From Bacillota bacterium (GTDB taxonomy: Bacteria > Bacillota > UBA4882 > UBA8346): a DNA stretch of 63,143 bases. Location: NCBI GenBank assembly GCA_023436305.1, contig JAEZJQ010000087.1, forward strand, positions 1 to 63,143, given 5' to 3'. Positions 33,920 through 43,809 of this stretch are shown here, in pieces (within the stretch, counting starts at the first letter, position 1; every line of letters starts with the position of its first letter). The position numbers and the translations under genes are program-made. The notes below the pieces were generated by a model. That model searched no databases. It was not told the origin of the DNA and worked only from the letters and a program-made list of their open reading frames with translations.

Positions 33920-36454
33920 CTAATCCACGAGCGGTATAATTAGTCTTACTTTAAGTCCGTAATAGGGTTGGGTTAACAAGATGATATTTCCTTTCAAGGT
34001 ATTTTCAATAGTGGTCTTCACGACATCCATACCGACTCCCCGGCCGGATATAGCGTTCACTTGTTCATTGGCGCTAAATCCGGGTGTAAAGACCAGGTCG
34101 ATGGCTTCCTCATCGGTGATATCCAAAGCCATTTCAGGCGTCAACAGGCCACGTTTGACGGCCTTGGCTTTAATTTGTTCGAGGTTGATTCCTTTCCCGT
34201 CATCACTAATTTCAACCAACAAATTAGAGTCATTTACACTGGCTACCAGTTCGATGGTCCCTTCCTCCGGCTTGCCCAAGGAGATTCGCTCATCCGGTCT
34301 TTCAATGCCCTGGTCCAGCGAATTGCGAAGCAGGTGAATGATGGGATCGGACAGTTTATCAAAAATGTTTTTGTCCACCTCGATATTTTCACCTTTGATG
34401 TTGAGGTGAACTTTTTTGCCGAGTTCTTTTGAAAGATCTCTGACAAGCCGGGGTATTCTGACAAATAACTTGCCGAGATTCACTTTGCGGATCACCCGAA
34501 ACTGTTTTTCGGTTTCCGCAAACAGGTTCTGCAGTTCCGCGACTTGCGCCGGACCGGCAATAGATACGGCTGCTTCAACTTTTTTAATCAATTCGGCCAG
34601 CCGATCGATTTCTTGAACCCGGACTTTTAAAATCTCGCTTTCATCGCGCTGCCTTTCGCCACTGCGGGTTTTCCCGGTATCCAGCGCTTTTCCTTGCGAG
34701 ATCTTATTATAAATATCCAACATTACATTGAATATTTCATTGAAGCGATCCAACCGTTTGAAAATTTCATCCAGCAGTTCATCGGTCATTACTTTTTCAT
34801 TTTTACGAATTGTATTCAGAATGTTTTCAACATTATGGGCTTCATGCTCGATTCTTTCCAGTTTAAAAATACGGGCATTTCCTTTAATGGTATGCATAAT
34901 CCGGAACATGTCATTGACCAGATCCATATTGCTGCGGTCGTCTTTCAACTGAATTAATTTGGGTTCAAATTCCACCAGATGTTCTTTGCATTCGTCAATA
35001 TAGTCCTGGAAAAGCTCCCGATCCATTTTAATGATCTCTACAATTTGATTGATATTGTCCTTATGTTCCTTCTCCCGTTTTTCAATCTCTTGTTCCAAGG
35101 CTTTCCGTTCGGTGATATCCTGGGCAATTACCATGATCGTGGTTACCATCTCCCCGGAATCAAACGTTTGGGGATTTAATACCGGCTGAAAATCGATTTT
35201 AATGTACTTGGTGATTTCAAACCCGCTTTCATTCTTCGTTCGGACAGAGATTTCCCTAACCGGCTGCGAAGGTTTAAGCTCTCCCCAACTCTTAAGGGAA
35301 TCAAGATCGAAAACCTCTTGCAACCAGGAATGGAGATGGTTGCGCTCCGCCATTTGATTATCGATGGGAAAAAATACTTCCAAAAGACTTTTTCCGGCAA
35401 ACTGGAGATTGCCAAAAAGGCTCCCGGCGAACTTTGAATACTGCGGGTTAAAATTGAAGTTGCGATCAATGGTAAATATCGCCTGGCTGATGTTATCTAA
35501 TATTTCCCTGACTTCTTTATTGATTTGGGTAATTTCCAAGGTTCTTTGCCGGACTTTTTCCTCCAGTTCCAGGTTATAATTCCTTAATGTCTCATGGGAC
35601 TTTTTCAAATCCAAAGTCATCAAGTTAAACGATTCCGCCAGTAAACCCAACTCATCATTCCGGTTCACCATAACGGTAGCTTCGAAGTTGCCGTCGGTGA
35701 TCTTCTGGGTGGCTTTGGTCAGGAGTGAAATTGGCTTGGTTAAATAAATGGAGAATACGATACTCAATAATATGGCTAAAATCAGGGAGGCTATAAATGC
35801 GATAGTCGCAGCTTTTCTTATTTTTTCAGTTTCTTTGGCCGGAACTGTTACATCCATATCGATACCAATCATACCTATTACATTGCCATTCGAATCCCTA
35901 ACCGGGGCATATCCGGATTGAGAAAAAGCATTGACTTCCGTGTCAAATAAAATAGTTTTATCGGCGGTGGGATATAAAAAACCATTCCGGGCATTAGGAA
36001 AATCATTGATCGCAAATTCTTTCCCCACCGGTAAATGGTCCTTGTCACCGATGGGGGTGCTGTCAACCACATAAGTATATTTATTGCCGGACTTCGTAAC
36101 GATATAAACAAACTCTAATTTACCGCGGCTGGCCTTTTGAATCTCTCGTAATTTTGCTTGAAGTTCCAAATAAGCCGGGTTGCCTTCGTCTTCCGGCCCG
36201 GTGATTTGCTTTAGTTTTTCGGAATCGATACTGATAGCGGAATTGGCGGCAATCATAATCAACTTGTTGTGAATTTCGTCCGCCATGGCTTCAGAGCTTA
36301 GGTTAAATATGATAAAGTTGACAACCGCCGACACTACGGTAATCAAAAGAACTGTAATTAATATTACTTTAATGGCCAGACTGAATTTAACTCCCTTACC
36401 TCCGGTTTTTCCCAGGCGCACCGGTTGATTTGATTTGACTAAGGAATTGTTCAA
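33920..36454 (-). CDS. Membrane CheA-like histidine kinase: Cache-HAMP-PAS-Hpt-HATPase
   Basis: An 844-residue sensor. Order: span near residue 30, Cache-like extracellular domain (50-215; VGKEFAINDFPNARNG), second span, HAMP (240-295), coiled coil, PAS with PAC (320-455), Hpt near 490-580 with phospho-His in MHTIKGNARIF, then a CheA-type ATPase (HLLRNSLDQGIERPDER, EISDDGKGI, SGRGVGMDVV). The CheW-like P5 domain and the P2 domain of CheA are absent, so it is a receptor-kinase fusion outside the classical chemotaxis array. No response regulator is adjacent. TTG at 36454 is preferred, with GGAGG 11 bases upstream; a GTG at 36466 overlaps that site. Confidence 0.87.
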   Translation of the reverse strand: MNNSLVKSNQPVRLGKTGGKGVKFSLAIKVILITVLLITVVSAVVNFIIFNLSSEAMADEIHNKLIMIAANSAISIDSEKLKQITGPEDEGNPAYLELQAKLREIQKASRGKLEFVYIVTKSGNKYTYVVDSTPIGDKDHLPVGKEFAINDFPNARNGFLYPTADKTILFDTEVNAFSQSGYAPVRDSNGNVIGMIGIDMDVTVPAKETEKIRKAATIAFIASLILAILLSIVFSIYLTKPISLLTKATQKITDGNFEATVMVNRNDELGLLAESFNLMTLDLKKSHETLRNYNLELEEKVRQRTLEITQINKEVREILDNISQAIFTIDRNFNFNPQYSKFAGSLFGNLQFAGKSLLEVFFPIDNQMAERNHLHSWLQEVFDLDSLKSWGELKPSQPVREISVRTKNESGFEITKYIKIDFQPVLNPQTFDSGEMVTTIMVIAQDITERKALEQEIEKREKEHKDNINQIVEIIKMDRELFQDYIDECKEHLVEFEPKLIQLKDDRSNMDLVNDMFRIMHTIKGNARIFKLERIEHEAHNVENILNTIRKNEKVMTDELLDEIFKRLDRFNEIFNVMLDIYNKISQGKALDTGKTRSGERQRDESEILKVRVQEIDRLAELIKKVEAAVSIAGPAQVAELQNLFAETEKQFRVIRKVNLGKLFVRIPRLVRDLSKELGKKVHLNIKGENIEVDKNIFDKLSDPIIHLLRNSLDQGIERPDERISLGKPEEGTIELVASVNDSNLLVEISDDGKGINLEQIKAKAVKRGLLTPEMALDITDEEAIDLVFTPGFSANEQVNAISGRGVGMDVVKTTIENTLKGNIILLTQPYYGLKVRLIIPLVD

Positions 36455-36996
36455 AGTAAAAAGCACCTCCCTGATGTTTGGACGGAAAAATACCCGATAA
36501 TAAAAAAGAATATCAATTATATACGCCCCACGGAAGAAACAACAAGTAAGCGTGGCGTGTAAGTATTCTTTTGGGCGATTCGTGACTTTTCCATAATTCC
36601 TAGATATTTTTAATAACAGTCCAATCTTTATGTAAAAAATATCGGTTAAAAAATACTTTAACTTAATAACTAACAGGATTTGATGGTATCACAACCAGCT
36701 ATGAAAACGAACCTATTTTCAAATTAACCAAAAATATTATCCACCAACATTCGCAGGATGGGGCGTTTAAATAAGGAGGATTTTTCCCCGGGGGTTTATA
36801 TAAACTATTTATATTATGCAGACGATAATATTTCTATCAAAATAATTTTTTCAGGAGAAAAAGTATAGTATTTTTTACATCACCAGGATAATAATAGTTT
36901 ATAACGAATTATTAATTGTTCCTAAAAATTATGGATAATTATATATCTTTCTTTCCAAGACAATTGATTCATATACAATTTAAGGAGGTTTGAATA
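36455..36996. other. AT-rich intergenic region before the CsgG-family gene
   Basis: 542 bases between divergent genes. It is strongly AT-rich and contains isolated GGAGG at about 36776 without a frame behind it. I see no gene, riboswitch or convincing promoter pair; the downstream gene has TAAGGAGG before its ATG. Confidence 0.4.
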
Positions 36997-37959
36997 ATGA
37001 CCCGCAAAATGATTGGCGTATTTCTGATGATGGTTTTGTTACTGAGTATCACCTTGCCTGCAGGTTGGGTGGGAGCAGCGGAAAAGCTTCCCAAAGTCGC
37101 AGTATTGCCCTTCGACGACGGTTCCATTAACGATCACTGGTGGGGCGATAATTTTGATGTGGGTAAAGGGGTCGGTGATGAACTGGTTACCGCTTTACTT
37201 AACCAAACTCCAAAAGTATTCCGGTTGATTGAGCGCGAACAAGTGGACAATGTGATTCAGGAACAGGATTTTGGCGCTTCCGGCCGGGTGGATACCCGTT
37301 CGGCGGCGAAAATCGGGAAAATTTTAGGCGTACAGTATTTGATAATGGGCCGGGTGACTGAGTTTTCAATAAAATCTACGAATAGAGGTCTTAGTTTGGG
37401 AGGAAATTCCCTGGGAGTCAATAAATCGAATGCGGTGGTGGCCATTGACGCCCGGTTGGTGGACACCGCCTCTGCGGAAATTATCGCATCAGTGACGGGC
37501 CGGGGAGAAAAGAACCAGTCCGGGTTGAGCCTGTCGGTGGATTATAATTCCGTTGATTTTGGAAGTGACGAATTCAGGGGAACCAACTTAGGGATAGCCC
37601 TCCGCGAAGCGGTAGAACAGGTTGCCAAAGGGCTTTCTGAAAAAGTAAAGGGTGGTCCGGTGAACGATAGCCCCATTGTTGGTTCGGTGGCCTATGTGAA
37701 TGGCAATAAGGTCATCATTAACGTAGGAACCGGCGAGGGAGTTCAAGCGGCCATGGTATTTATGGTACAACGTGTAGTTGAGGAAGTTAAGGACCCCGAC
37801 ACCGGGGAAGTATTAGATATGGTGGTTGAAAATATAGCCGAAATTAAAGTCACCGAAGTCAAGGAAAAATCGGCGACCTGTACGGTGATTAAAAAATTGA
37901 GCGCCCAATATGAAATTACCGTAAAAGATAAGGTGATACAGAAGAAAGGCGCCAAGTAA
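36997..37959 (+). CDS. CsgG-family secreted protein
   Basis: A 320-residue exported protein. After a signal peptide (IGVFLMMVLLLSITLPAGWVGA) the CsgG-like domain spans residues 30-220 (KVAVLPFDDG, LIEREQVDNVIQEQDFG, AKIGKILGVQYLIMGRVTEF); a C-terminal extension (residues 225-320) has a repeated strand pattern. CsgG forms the curli secretion pore in E. coli, where it is a lipoprotein; here there is no lipobox Cys, and no curli genes are nearby. Other CsgG-domain proteins are periplasmic or outer-membrane factors of unknown role. AAGGAGG precedes the ATG; a terminator follows. Confidence 0.85.
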   Translation: MTRKMIGVFLMMVLLLSITLPAGWVGAAEKLPKVAVLPFDDGSINDHWWGDNFDVGKGVGDELVTALLNQTPKVFRLIEREQVDNVIQEQDFGASGRVDTRSAAKIGKILGVQYLIMGRVTEFSIKSTNRGLSLGGNSLGVNKSNAVVAIDARLVDTASAEIIASVTGRGEKNQSGLSLSVDYNSVDFGSDEFRGTNLGIALREAVEQVAKGLSEKVKGGPVNDSPIVGSVAYVNGNKVIINVGTGEGVQAAMVFMVQRVVEEVKDPDTGEVLDMVVENIAEIKVTEVKEKSATCTVIKKLSAQYEITVKDKVIQKKGAK

Positions 37960-38005
37960 CAACCAGTATTTTTCTGGGTCAGAGAGATTGCAAGTCGAAA
38001 AAATG

Positions 38006-38050
38006 AATCCCCTCTGCGGAACCAATCCGAATCAGAGGGGATTATCTTTT
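38006..38050. terminator. Bidirectional terminator between csgG-like gene and kinase
   Basis: AATCCCCTCTG (38006-38016) and CAGAGGGGATT (38033-38043) form a perfect 11-bp stem; ATCTTTT follows on the plus strand and an A-run precedes it, giving T's on the minus strand. It serves two convergent genes. Confidence 0.85.
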
Positions 38051-38073
38051 AAACCGGAGAGCAACCATGATTA

Positions 38074-39405
38074 TCAAGGTTTATCTAATACTTTCTGCAG
38101 TTTAAAGTTTAGAAATACCGTAGTGCCTCTATTCTCTTCGCTGTAAATTTCAATGAGTCCCCCATATTGGTGCATTACATTATAACAGTAAGATAAACCC
38201 AGTCCAAAGTTTACTTTTTGATTCTTCGTGGAAAAGAAAGGATTAAATATCAGGGGTAAAGTGTCTTTAGGTATTCCAACTCCTGTATCTTTAACCGCCA
38301 GGACAAGCCATTTATTGACCCGGCTAATATGAATGGACAATGTGCCGCCGGAGTCCGTGGCTTCGATGGCGTTTTTAAAAATATTATTCAATACTTCCCG
38401 CAAGTGAATGGGATCGAACATGAGGTAAATATCAATCGTATATTCCTTAATCACATTGATCCTTTTCGATTGGAGCAGCGGAGCAACCAGGCTTAATGTT
38501 TGTTCAATGATATCAATCAACCGGATCCGCATTTCGGTAAAAACAATTTCCTGCATTTGCTCGTTCATACGGGATACCATGGCTAATAAATGATTGGTCG
38601 AGTTTCGGATGAAGTGGAGATTTTCTTGGAGAGCTTGCTCGGATTCATCCATATAGGACTCAATTTTATCAATGCAAGCCCACATATTTTGAATTTCATT
38701 TTTGATGGTATGGCTTAGAAAGGACGTTCCCGAGGTCATGGCCTGCATGGTGCTGTTTAAGCGGGATTTTTCAAGCCGGAATTTAACACCGAGGATACCG
38801 TATTTGATTAATATGGTAATAAATATGGACGAGAACACGATTATCTGGTATAGCTCAAAATTCAACACTTGTTTCTTAATGAGGTCATGAAAAGTATTAT
38901 AGATTAAGTCTATGGACGTAATCGGGACCACGATCACACAAGTTAGAAATTTTTCCCGTCTGATTTCAGGGTTTTTAGTGGTGAAATATGAATAGATTAA
39001 TAAAAAATGGGTGATTAAAAATGAAAATACCCAAAATGGAAAATAGGGGAAGGTAAAAGTTATGTCGGGGAAAACGATATTCATGATAAATAGAATAGCT
39101 GGGGGTATTAGACCGAGCCAGGGAATTTTATTTTTCCATTTTGGCGGGACTAAATATATTTGGGTATAGCACATACTAAACATTAATAATGTGTATGGGT
39201 AAAATATAAAATAAATGATTGAAAAACTATGGAGATGAAAATAATCTATGGAAAATATTATCCCGTTGATGAAAATACAGGCGCTTCCCCATCGATTGGC
39301 TTCTTCTTTCGGGTTTAGAATGATGACCAGAATGGAAATCGTGATAAGTGTCGCAGAAGCGATGAGATACGTAAAATTCCCTGAAGCTGTTTGATACCAA
39401 GCCAT
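38074..39405 (-). CDS. Sensor histidine kinase with seven-span membrane input
   Basis: A 443-residue kinase. The first ~210 residues hold about seven spans with little between them, as in 7TM-HisK receptors. SHTIKNEIQNM carries the phospho-His; NNIFKNAIEA (N), VKDTGVGIPKD (G1), FNPFFSTK (F) and FGLGLSYC (G2) complete the ATPase. No response regulator lies next to it. The three-gene neighbourhood of CheA-like kinase, CsgG-family protein and this kinase may be a functional group, but this is only positional. Confidence 0.88.
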   Translation of the reverse strand: MAWYQTASGNFTYLIASATLITISILVIILNPKEEANRWGSACIFINGIIFSIDYFHLHSFSIIYFIFYPYTLLMFSMCYTQIYLVPPKWKNKIPWLGLIPPAILFIMNIVFPDITFTFPYFPFWVFSFLITHFLLIYSYFTTKNPEIRREKFLTCVIVVPITSIDLIYNTFHDLIKKQVLNFELYQIIVFSSIFITILIKYGILGVKFRLEKSRLNSTMQAMTSGTSFLSHTIKNEIQNMWACIDKIESYMDESEQALQENLHFIRNSTNHLLAMVSRMNEQMQEIVFTEMRIRLIDIIEQTLSLVAPLLQSKRINVIKEYTIDIYLMFDPIHLREVLNNIFKNAIEATDSGGTLSIHISRVNKWLVLAVKDTGVGIPKDTLPLIFNPFFSTKNQKVNFGLGLSYCYNVMHQYGGLIEIYSEENRGTTVFLNFKLQKVLDKP

Positions 39406-39559
39406 ATCATAGAGTCCTTTCTAAATGGGGTTGTATAATCATCCTTAAAAAGTAGTTTTTAGGGAATTTTAAAGATATTTTCTTGAGTAAAACTACATTA
39501 ACGATACGTTTTTATTTTATAGTTTTTCGCGAGTTTTTAAAAGAGGTTTTTATTAAAAT

Positions 39560-40678
39560 CTATTTAGATTTTAATAATCTTACAAAAGCCACTCGCGGCA
39601 GCTGTTGTTCCGCTTCCGGTGAAAACCAGCCACCTTCCGGAGGGGTTAGAGGGTTAGCGCTATCCGCCCATTCCGTTTCCATTATCTCCAAATCCCAGCG
39701 CCGATGGGTAAAAGTCTGAGCCGTAGCCGATAGAAATTGAAACTCTAAAGCTTTACCAAGGTGCTTTTTTGTCCAGCGCCTGGCCAACTTGGAGGGATCG
39801 TCATCAGCTTTCGCCAAAAGGTTGGGATATTCCCAAAGCCCCGCCAGCAGACCGGTTTCAGGGCGTTTTAATAACAAATGCCGGCCGTTCCATGAGATCT
39901 TTAAAATAATTCGCCGTTCGGCGGGAACCTCCCGGGGGGCTTTTTTTACCGGATAACGCAATGGATCATCTGCGGCAGTTATAACTTGACAATAATCATG
40001 CACTGGACATTGGCCGCAATGTGGATTTCGGGGGAGGCAAACCATAGCCCCCAGTTCCATAAGACTTTGCGTGAATTCTCCGGCGGCTTCGGGTGGGAAA
40101 TGGTTTTTTACCCAAAGAGTAATCGTTTTTAGCGAATGGGAAGTGCCCGAATCTTCTTCCCAGGCCAAAATACGGGTAACGACACGGATTACATTGCCAT
40201 CCACCGCTGGAACCGGCAGATTAAAAGCGATACTCGCTAAAGCGCCCGACATATATGTGCCGATTCCGGGTATTGTTTTTAGTGTTTCAGGGTTGGCGGG
40301 CAATTTGCCTCCAAACCGGGTGATTACGGTTTGCGCCCCTTGTTGCAATAAGCGGGCCCGGCGATAATAGCCAAGACCCTCCCAGGCTTTGAGAACTTTT
40401 TGCTCCGGCGCCGAGGCCAAGGCTTCAATGGTGGAGAATTGCTCCAGGAACCGGTGATAATAAGGAATAACGGTTTCCACACGAGTTTGTTGCAGCATTA
40501 CTTCTGAAACCCATATTTCATAAGGAACGCTGGAGGCCCGCCAAGGAAGAGAACGCGCATTTTTACGGTACCAGGTTAACAGATCGCGGGTAAGATTAGA
40601 GACGAAGTGATTTTTTAAAAATTGGTCTTCGTTTTCTATTTTGACTTTCGAATTGCTTTTACTTTTATTTTGGTTCAT
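39560..40678 (-). CDS. mutY: A/G-specific adenine glycosylase
   Basis: A 372-residue base-excision enzyme that removes adenine mispaired with 8-oxoguanine. The catalytic Glu is in EVMLQQTRVE and the catalytic Asp in VPAVDGNVIR; TIPGIGTYMSGAL is the helix-hairpin-helix. The [4Fe-4S] cysteines are in CLPRNPHCGQCPVHDYC. A NUDIX-like C-terminal domain (residues 245-365) recognises 8-oxoguanine. The N-terminus has a ~25-residue polar extension. GGAGCAGTA precedes the ATG. The gene stands alone. Confidence 0.95.
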   Translation of the reverse strand: MNQNKSKSNSKVKIENEDQFLKNHFVSNLTRDLLTWYRKNARSLPWRASSVPYEIWVSEVMLQQTRVETVIPYYHRFLEQFSTIEALASAPEQKVLKAWEGLGYYRRARLLQQGAQTVITRFGGKLPANPETLKTIPGIGTYMSGALASIAFNLPVPAVDGNVIRVVTRILAWEEDSGTSHSLKTITLWVKNHFPPEAAGEFTQSLMELGAMVCLPRNPHCGQCPVHDYCQVITAADDPLRYPVKKAPREVPAERRIILKISWNGRHLLLKRPETGLLAGLWEYPNLLAKADDDPSKLARRWTKKHLGKALEFQFLSATAQTFTHRRWDLEIMETEWADSANPLTPPEGGWFSPEAEQQLPRVAFVRLLKSK

Positions 40679-40702
40679 TACTGCTCCGTTTGTGAATCTT
40701 TA

Positions 40703-42355
40703 TTATAGTGTTTTAATGAAATGATAACGCGGTTTCTTTTCTTGTGAATTAGAGCCGGTGGAATCTGTACTAATACTGTTACTGTATAAATCAAATTGAT
40801 TGCCCAAATTTAAATTGGTAACATCAAAGACCAATAGTTCATTATCGGATACTAAAATCAACTGGTTTTTGCCTTGATAAAAATAAGTATAAGAGGTATC
40901 GGTTTTAAAGTCATAAATTGGTTCCAAAGTATTCGTTTCATAATTCAACTTGTAAATTTTCTTCGTTGTAGTTACCAGGGTATCTGACCCGGGTTTTTTA
41001 AATTGATACATTCCTATATATTTTTCTATCTCTGGGGGTGTTAATAGTGTAGCCTGGTTAAAACTCCGATCCAAAACGGTGATATCCTGAGTGGCCCGAT
41101 TTAACACATAAAAAATCGACTTTTGGGGGTTGGTGGTAATATTTACTTTCGCTGTCGCGCCAAAAAATGAATTAATGGCCCATCGTCCCTTTCGGCCGCA
41201 TTTTACCGTTTTAATAAGCGTATTCTCGTTTAAATCAATAAATCTTACTTCATTGTTATAATAGCAATAAACCAAACCAATATTGGAATCAGGGATTTCC
41301 ATAAACTCATAAAAACGAATATAACCCCCATCATTATATGTGTTGTAACCAGTTTCTATCGTGACCGGATTGGAATCAAAATTGACCACATCCAGTGATT
41401 TTTCACGTATGACATATAGTAAATTCTTTTCCGGAATATATTCAAAGTTCAACCATGGTTTCGGAACTTCCCAAGATTTAATTGCCGTACCATTTATTTT
41501 GAATATTTTTCCTTTGCCCTTTAATTGTCCAAACGCTCCAAGTGTCGGCCTCCCGATACCAACGATTAGGGTACGCTGCTCTTTATACCATGAATAATAT
41601 CCGCCCCCATTAAATTCCGCTTCTTCGATTATTGTGTTATTATCCATATCGATTAATCGAATACAACCTTCTTTATGACGCTTCAGGCCTTGGTCGATAA
41701 TCACAACATGGTTATTATCAAGAGTAAAAATTTCAATTGGCTTTTCACCGGCGGGCATCGTATGTATAATCTCAAACGGAGCGTATTTGAGACTGATTAA
41801 TTGCGGCTCGGCTTTTTTTCCCGAAGTTGTTAATCCATAGATTTTACTGCCGTCGGATGACAGCGTTAGATCGGTCACATTTTGTGCAAAATCACTTATT
41901 TTATCGGTTTTGGAATTGGCAATATCATAGTGGAGAAGTTCCACAGTACTTGAAGCCGGAGTCGGCCGGTAAGAAATAAAGAAATTTTTATAATCATTGG
42001 TGTAGGTCCATCGAAAGGGGTAATAACCAAGTTCTACCAAGTCTTCGGTCCGCCCGGTGGAAATATTAAAAATTACCAATTGCCCCGCTACGCTTTGGTT
42101 CTTTTTTTTGTCGCCTTTCTTTTGCTCCCCGGGGGTAAAAATAGCCAGGTATTTATCGGGATCATAAGTCGGCATGATTAAATCGGGATTTTTATTTAAA
42201 CTGACCTTTTCTGTAAACTTGGTTTCGTCTTCCCCCATCACCAAAATATTATTTGTTTCCGAGTCATAAAGAAAATAGACACGGGCATCAATGGCGATAG
42301 GTATCAAAAATACCATAATCAATAAAACCAGAAGGATAATTTTTAGTGTTTTCAT
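40703..42355 (-). CDS. Large secreted beta-propeller-like protein, unknown
   Basis: A 550-residue protein with a signal peptide (IILLVLLIMVFLIPIAIDA) and repeated four-strand units such as LTLSSDGSKIYGLTT, YIPEKNLLYVIREKS and FGATAKVNITTNPQKSIFYVLN, as in YVTN/WD-type propellers. One short Lys-rich loop (QKKGDKKKNQ) interrupts the first blade. No catalytic motif and no clear family. AAGGAG precedes the ATG. It is likely periplasmic or surface-bound; function unknown. Confidence 0.7.
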   Translation of the reverse strand: MKTLKIILLVLLIMVFLIPIAIDARVYFLYDSETNNILVMGEDETKFTEKVSLNKNPDLIMPTYDPDKYLAIFTPGEQKKGDKKKNQSVAGQLVIFNISTGRTEDLVELGYYPFRWTYTNDYKNFFISYRPTPASSTVELLHYDIANSKTDKISDFAQNVTDLTLSSDGSKIYGLTTSGKKAEPQLISLKYAPFEIIHTMPAGEKPIEIFTLDNNHVVIIDQGLKRHKEGCIRLIDMDNNTIIEEAEFNGGGYYSWYKEQRTLIVGIGRPTLGAFGQLKGKGKIFKINGTAIKSWEVPKPWLNFEYIPEKNLLYVIREKSLDVVNFDSNPVTIETGYNTYNDGGYIRFYEFMEIPDSNIGLVYCYYNNEVRFIDLNENTLIKTVKCGRKGRWAINSFFGATAKVNITTNPQKSIFYVLNRATQDITVLDRSFNQATLLTPPEIEKYIGMYQFKKPGSDTLVTTTKKIYKLNYETNTLEPIYDFKTDTSYTYFYQGKNQLILVSDNELLVFDVTNLNLGNQFDLYSNSISTDSTGSNSQEKKPRYHFIKTL

Positions 42356-42394
42356 GAAAAGCTCTCCTTTAATCGTTTGATTTTCTCCGGGTTT

Positions 42395-42600
42395 TCACAT
42401 TTTAATAAAATATGTCAACATTACCGCATACCTTACCGGAGTTCCGTTAATAATATCGACAAAATATGTTTTCCCAATATATTATTCAATGATTTGAACC
42501 AAATAAATTCTTCTTTTATTCCGATAAAATTATGTTCCGCAAAGGTAAATTCTATTGCCAGATCGAATATTTTAAAAATTACACTGAAATCATTCCTACA
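42395..42600 (-). pseudogene. Frameshifted remnant of an unknown coding region
   Basis: Reading the minus strand gives AIEFTFAEHNFIGIKEEF followed by IWFKSLNNILGK, then after a shift at a run of A's the next frame continues TYFVDIINGTPVRYAVMLT and ends YFIKM at TGA (42395). Both halves look protein-like and join smoothly with one base removed. I do not recognise the family. The rest of the 350-base gap before pdxA shows nothing else. Confidence 0.35.
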
Positions 42601-42705
42601 GGGAGGTTGCGAGTTGAAAATTGCGAGTTGCGCGGGTACGAGTTTTCCGAGTTCCAAGGTTAATAATTCATCGATTTAAATATCTATAAAAGAGGAGTGA
42701 ATTAA

Positions 42706-43710
42706 ATGTCACGACCCATCATTGGAATCCCCATCGGAGATCCGGCCGGAATCGGGCCGGAGATTGTTGTTAAGGCATTACAAAATCAAGAATTGTACCG
42801 GATTTGTAAACCGTTGGTCATCGGAGAACTACAAATATTAAAGCGTATTGCGGGCGTAATTCATTCGGGATTGGATTTTCAGGTCATTTCCAGACCGGAT
42901 CAAGGGGGATACAGAGCTGGAACGGTTGATTTAATTTCACTTGAAAACATAAACTCCGCCCAAATCCGTTTCGGAATAATTCAACCCGGGGCCGGGAAAT
43001 CTGCTTATCAATTCATTGCTAAAGCTGCCGCATTGGCTAATTCCGGAGAAATTGCGGCCGTAGCCACCGCCCCCATTAATAAGGAAGCTATAAAAGCCGC
43101 TGGAATTGATTTTATCGGCCATACGGAGATGTTGGCAAGTCTGACTAATACCTGTGACCCGTTGACCATGTTTCAAGTCCATAATCTGCGGGTGTTTTTT
43201 CTGACCCGGCATGTATCGCTGCGAAAGGCTTGCGACTTGGTGACGAAGGAGCGATTGCTCGATTACATCGGCCGTTGCCTGAATGCTTTGAAAATGCTGG
43301 GAATTGAGAGTGGTGTATTGGCGGTAGCCGGGCTAAATCCACATAACGGGGAGCATGGATTGTTCGGTGATGAGGAAGTTCTTGAAGTAGAGCCGGCCAT
43401 TCGGGACGCCCAGGGAAAAGGATGGAATGTAGTAGGACCGGTGCCGGGGGATTCGGTGTTTTATCAAGCTTTAAAAGGTAAGTACGATGCAGTTCTATCG
43501 CTCTATCACGACCAGGGACATATCGCTACGAAAACAGTGGATTTTGAACGGACCATTTCTCTGACTATCGGGATGCCGTTTTTACGGACGTCGGTGGATC
43601 ACGGCACCGCGTTTGATATTGCCGGTCAAGGAATTGCCGGCTCCATTAGCATGGAGGAAGCGATTCGGCTGGCTGCGGAGTATTCAAGAGTGTATCGGCC
43701 GGTGGATTAA
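42706..43710 (+). CDS. pdxA: PdxA-family 4-phosphohydroxy-acid dehydrogenase
   Basis: A 334-residue metal-dependent dehydrogenase. GIPIGDPAGIGPEIVVKAL is the N-terminal signature; the divalent-metal His residues lie in IGHTEML, GLNPHNGEHGLFG and LYHDQGHIATK. PdxA oxidises 4-phosphohydroxy-L-threonine in pyridoxal phosphate synthesis; PdxA2 paralogues act on four-carbon sugar-acid phosphates (threonate, erythronate) with DUF1537 kinases. Firmicutes usually make PLP by PdxST, and an IclR regulator follows here, so a PdxA2-like catabolic role is plausible; however no DUF1537 gene is in the window. GAGGAG precedes the ATG; a terminator follows. Confidence 0.88.
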   Translation: MSRPIIGIPIGDPAGIGPEIVVKALQNQELYRICKPLVIGELQILKRIAGVIHSGLDFQVISRPDQGGYRAGTVDLISLENINSAQIRFGIIQPGAGKSAYQFIAKAAALANSGEIAAVATAPINKEAIKAAGIDFIGHTEMLASLTNTCDPLTMFQVHNLRVFFLTRHVSLRKACDLVTKERLLDYIGRCLNALKMLGIESGVLAVAGLNPHNGEHGLFGDEEVLEVEPAIRDAQGKGWNVVGPVPGDSVFYQALKGKYDAVLSLYHDQGHIATKTVDFERTISLTIGMPFLRTSVDHGTAFDIAGQGIAGSISMEEAIRLAAEYSRVYRPVD

Positions 43711-43809
43711 GTATAGCATATTGCTTATCGTATATTGGAAATAGTGCTGGTGAATGGCAAATGGTATTTGGCATAATGGATCGCTACTTTAATAGTTGCG
43801 AGTTATAAG

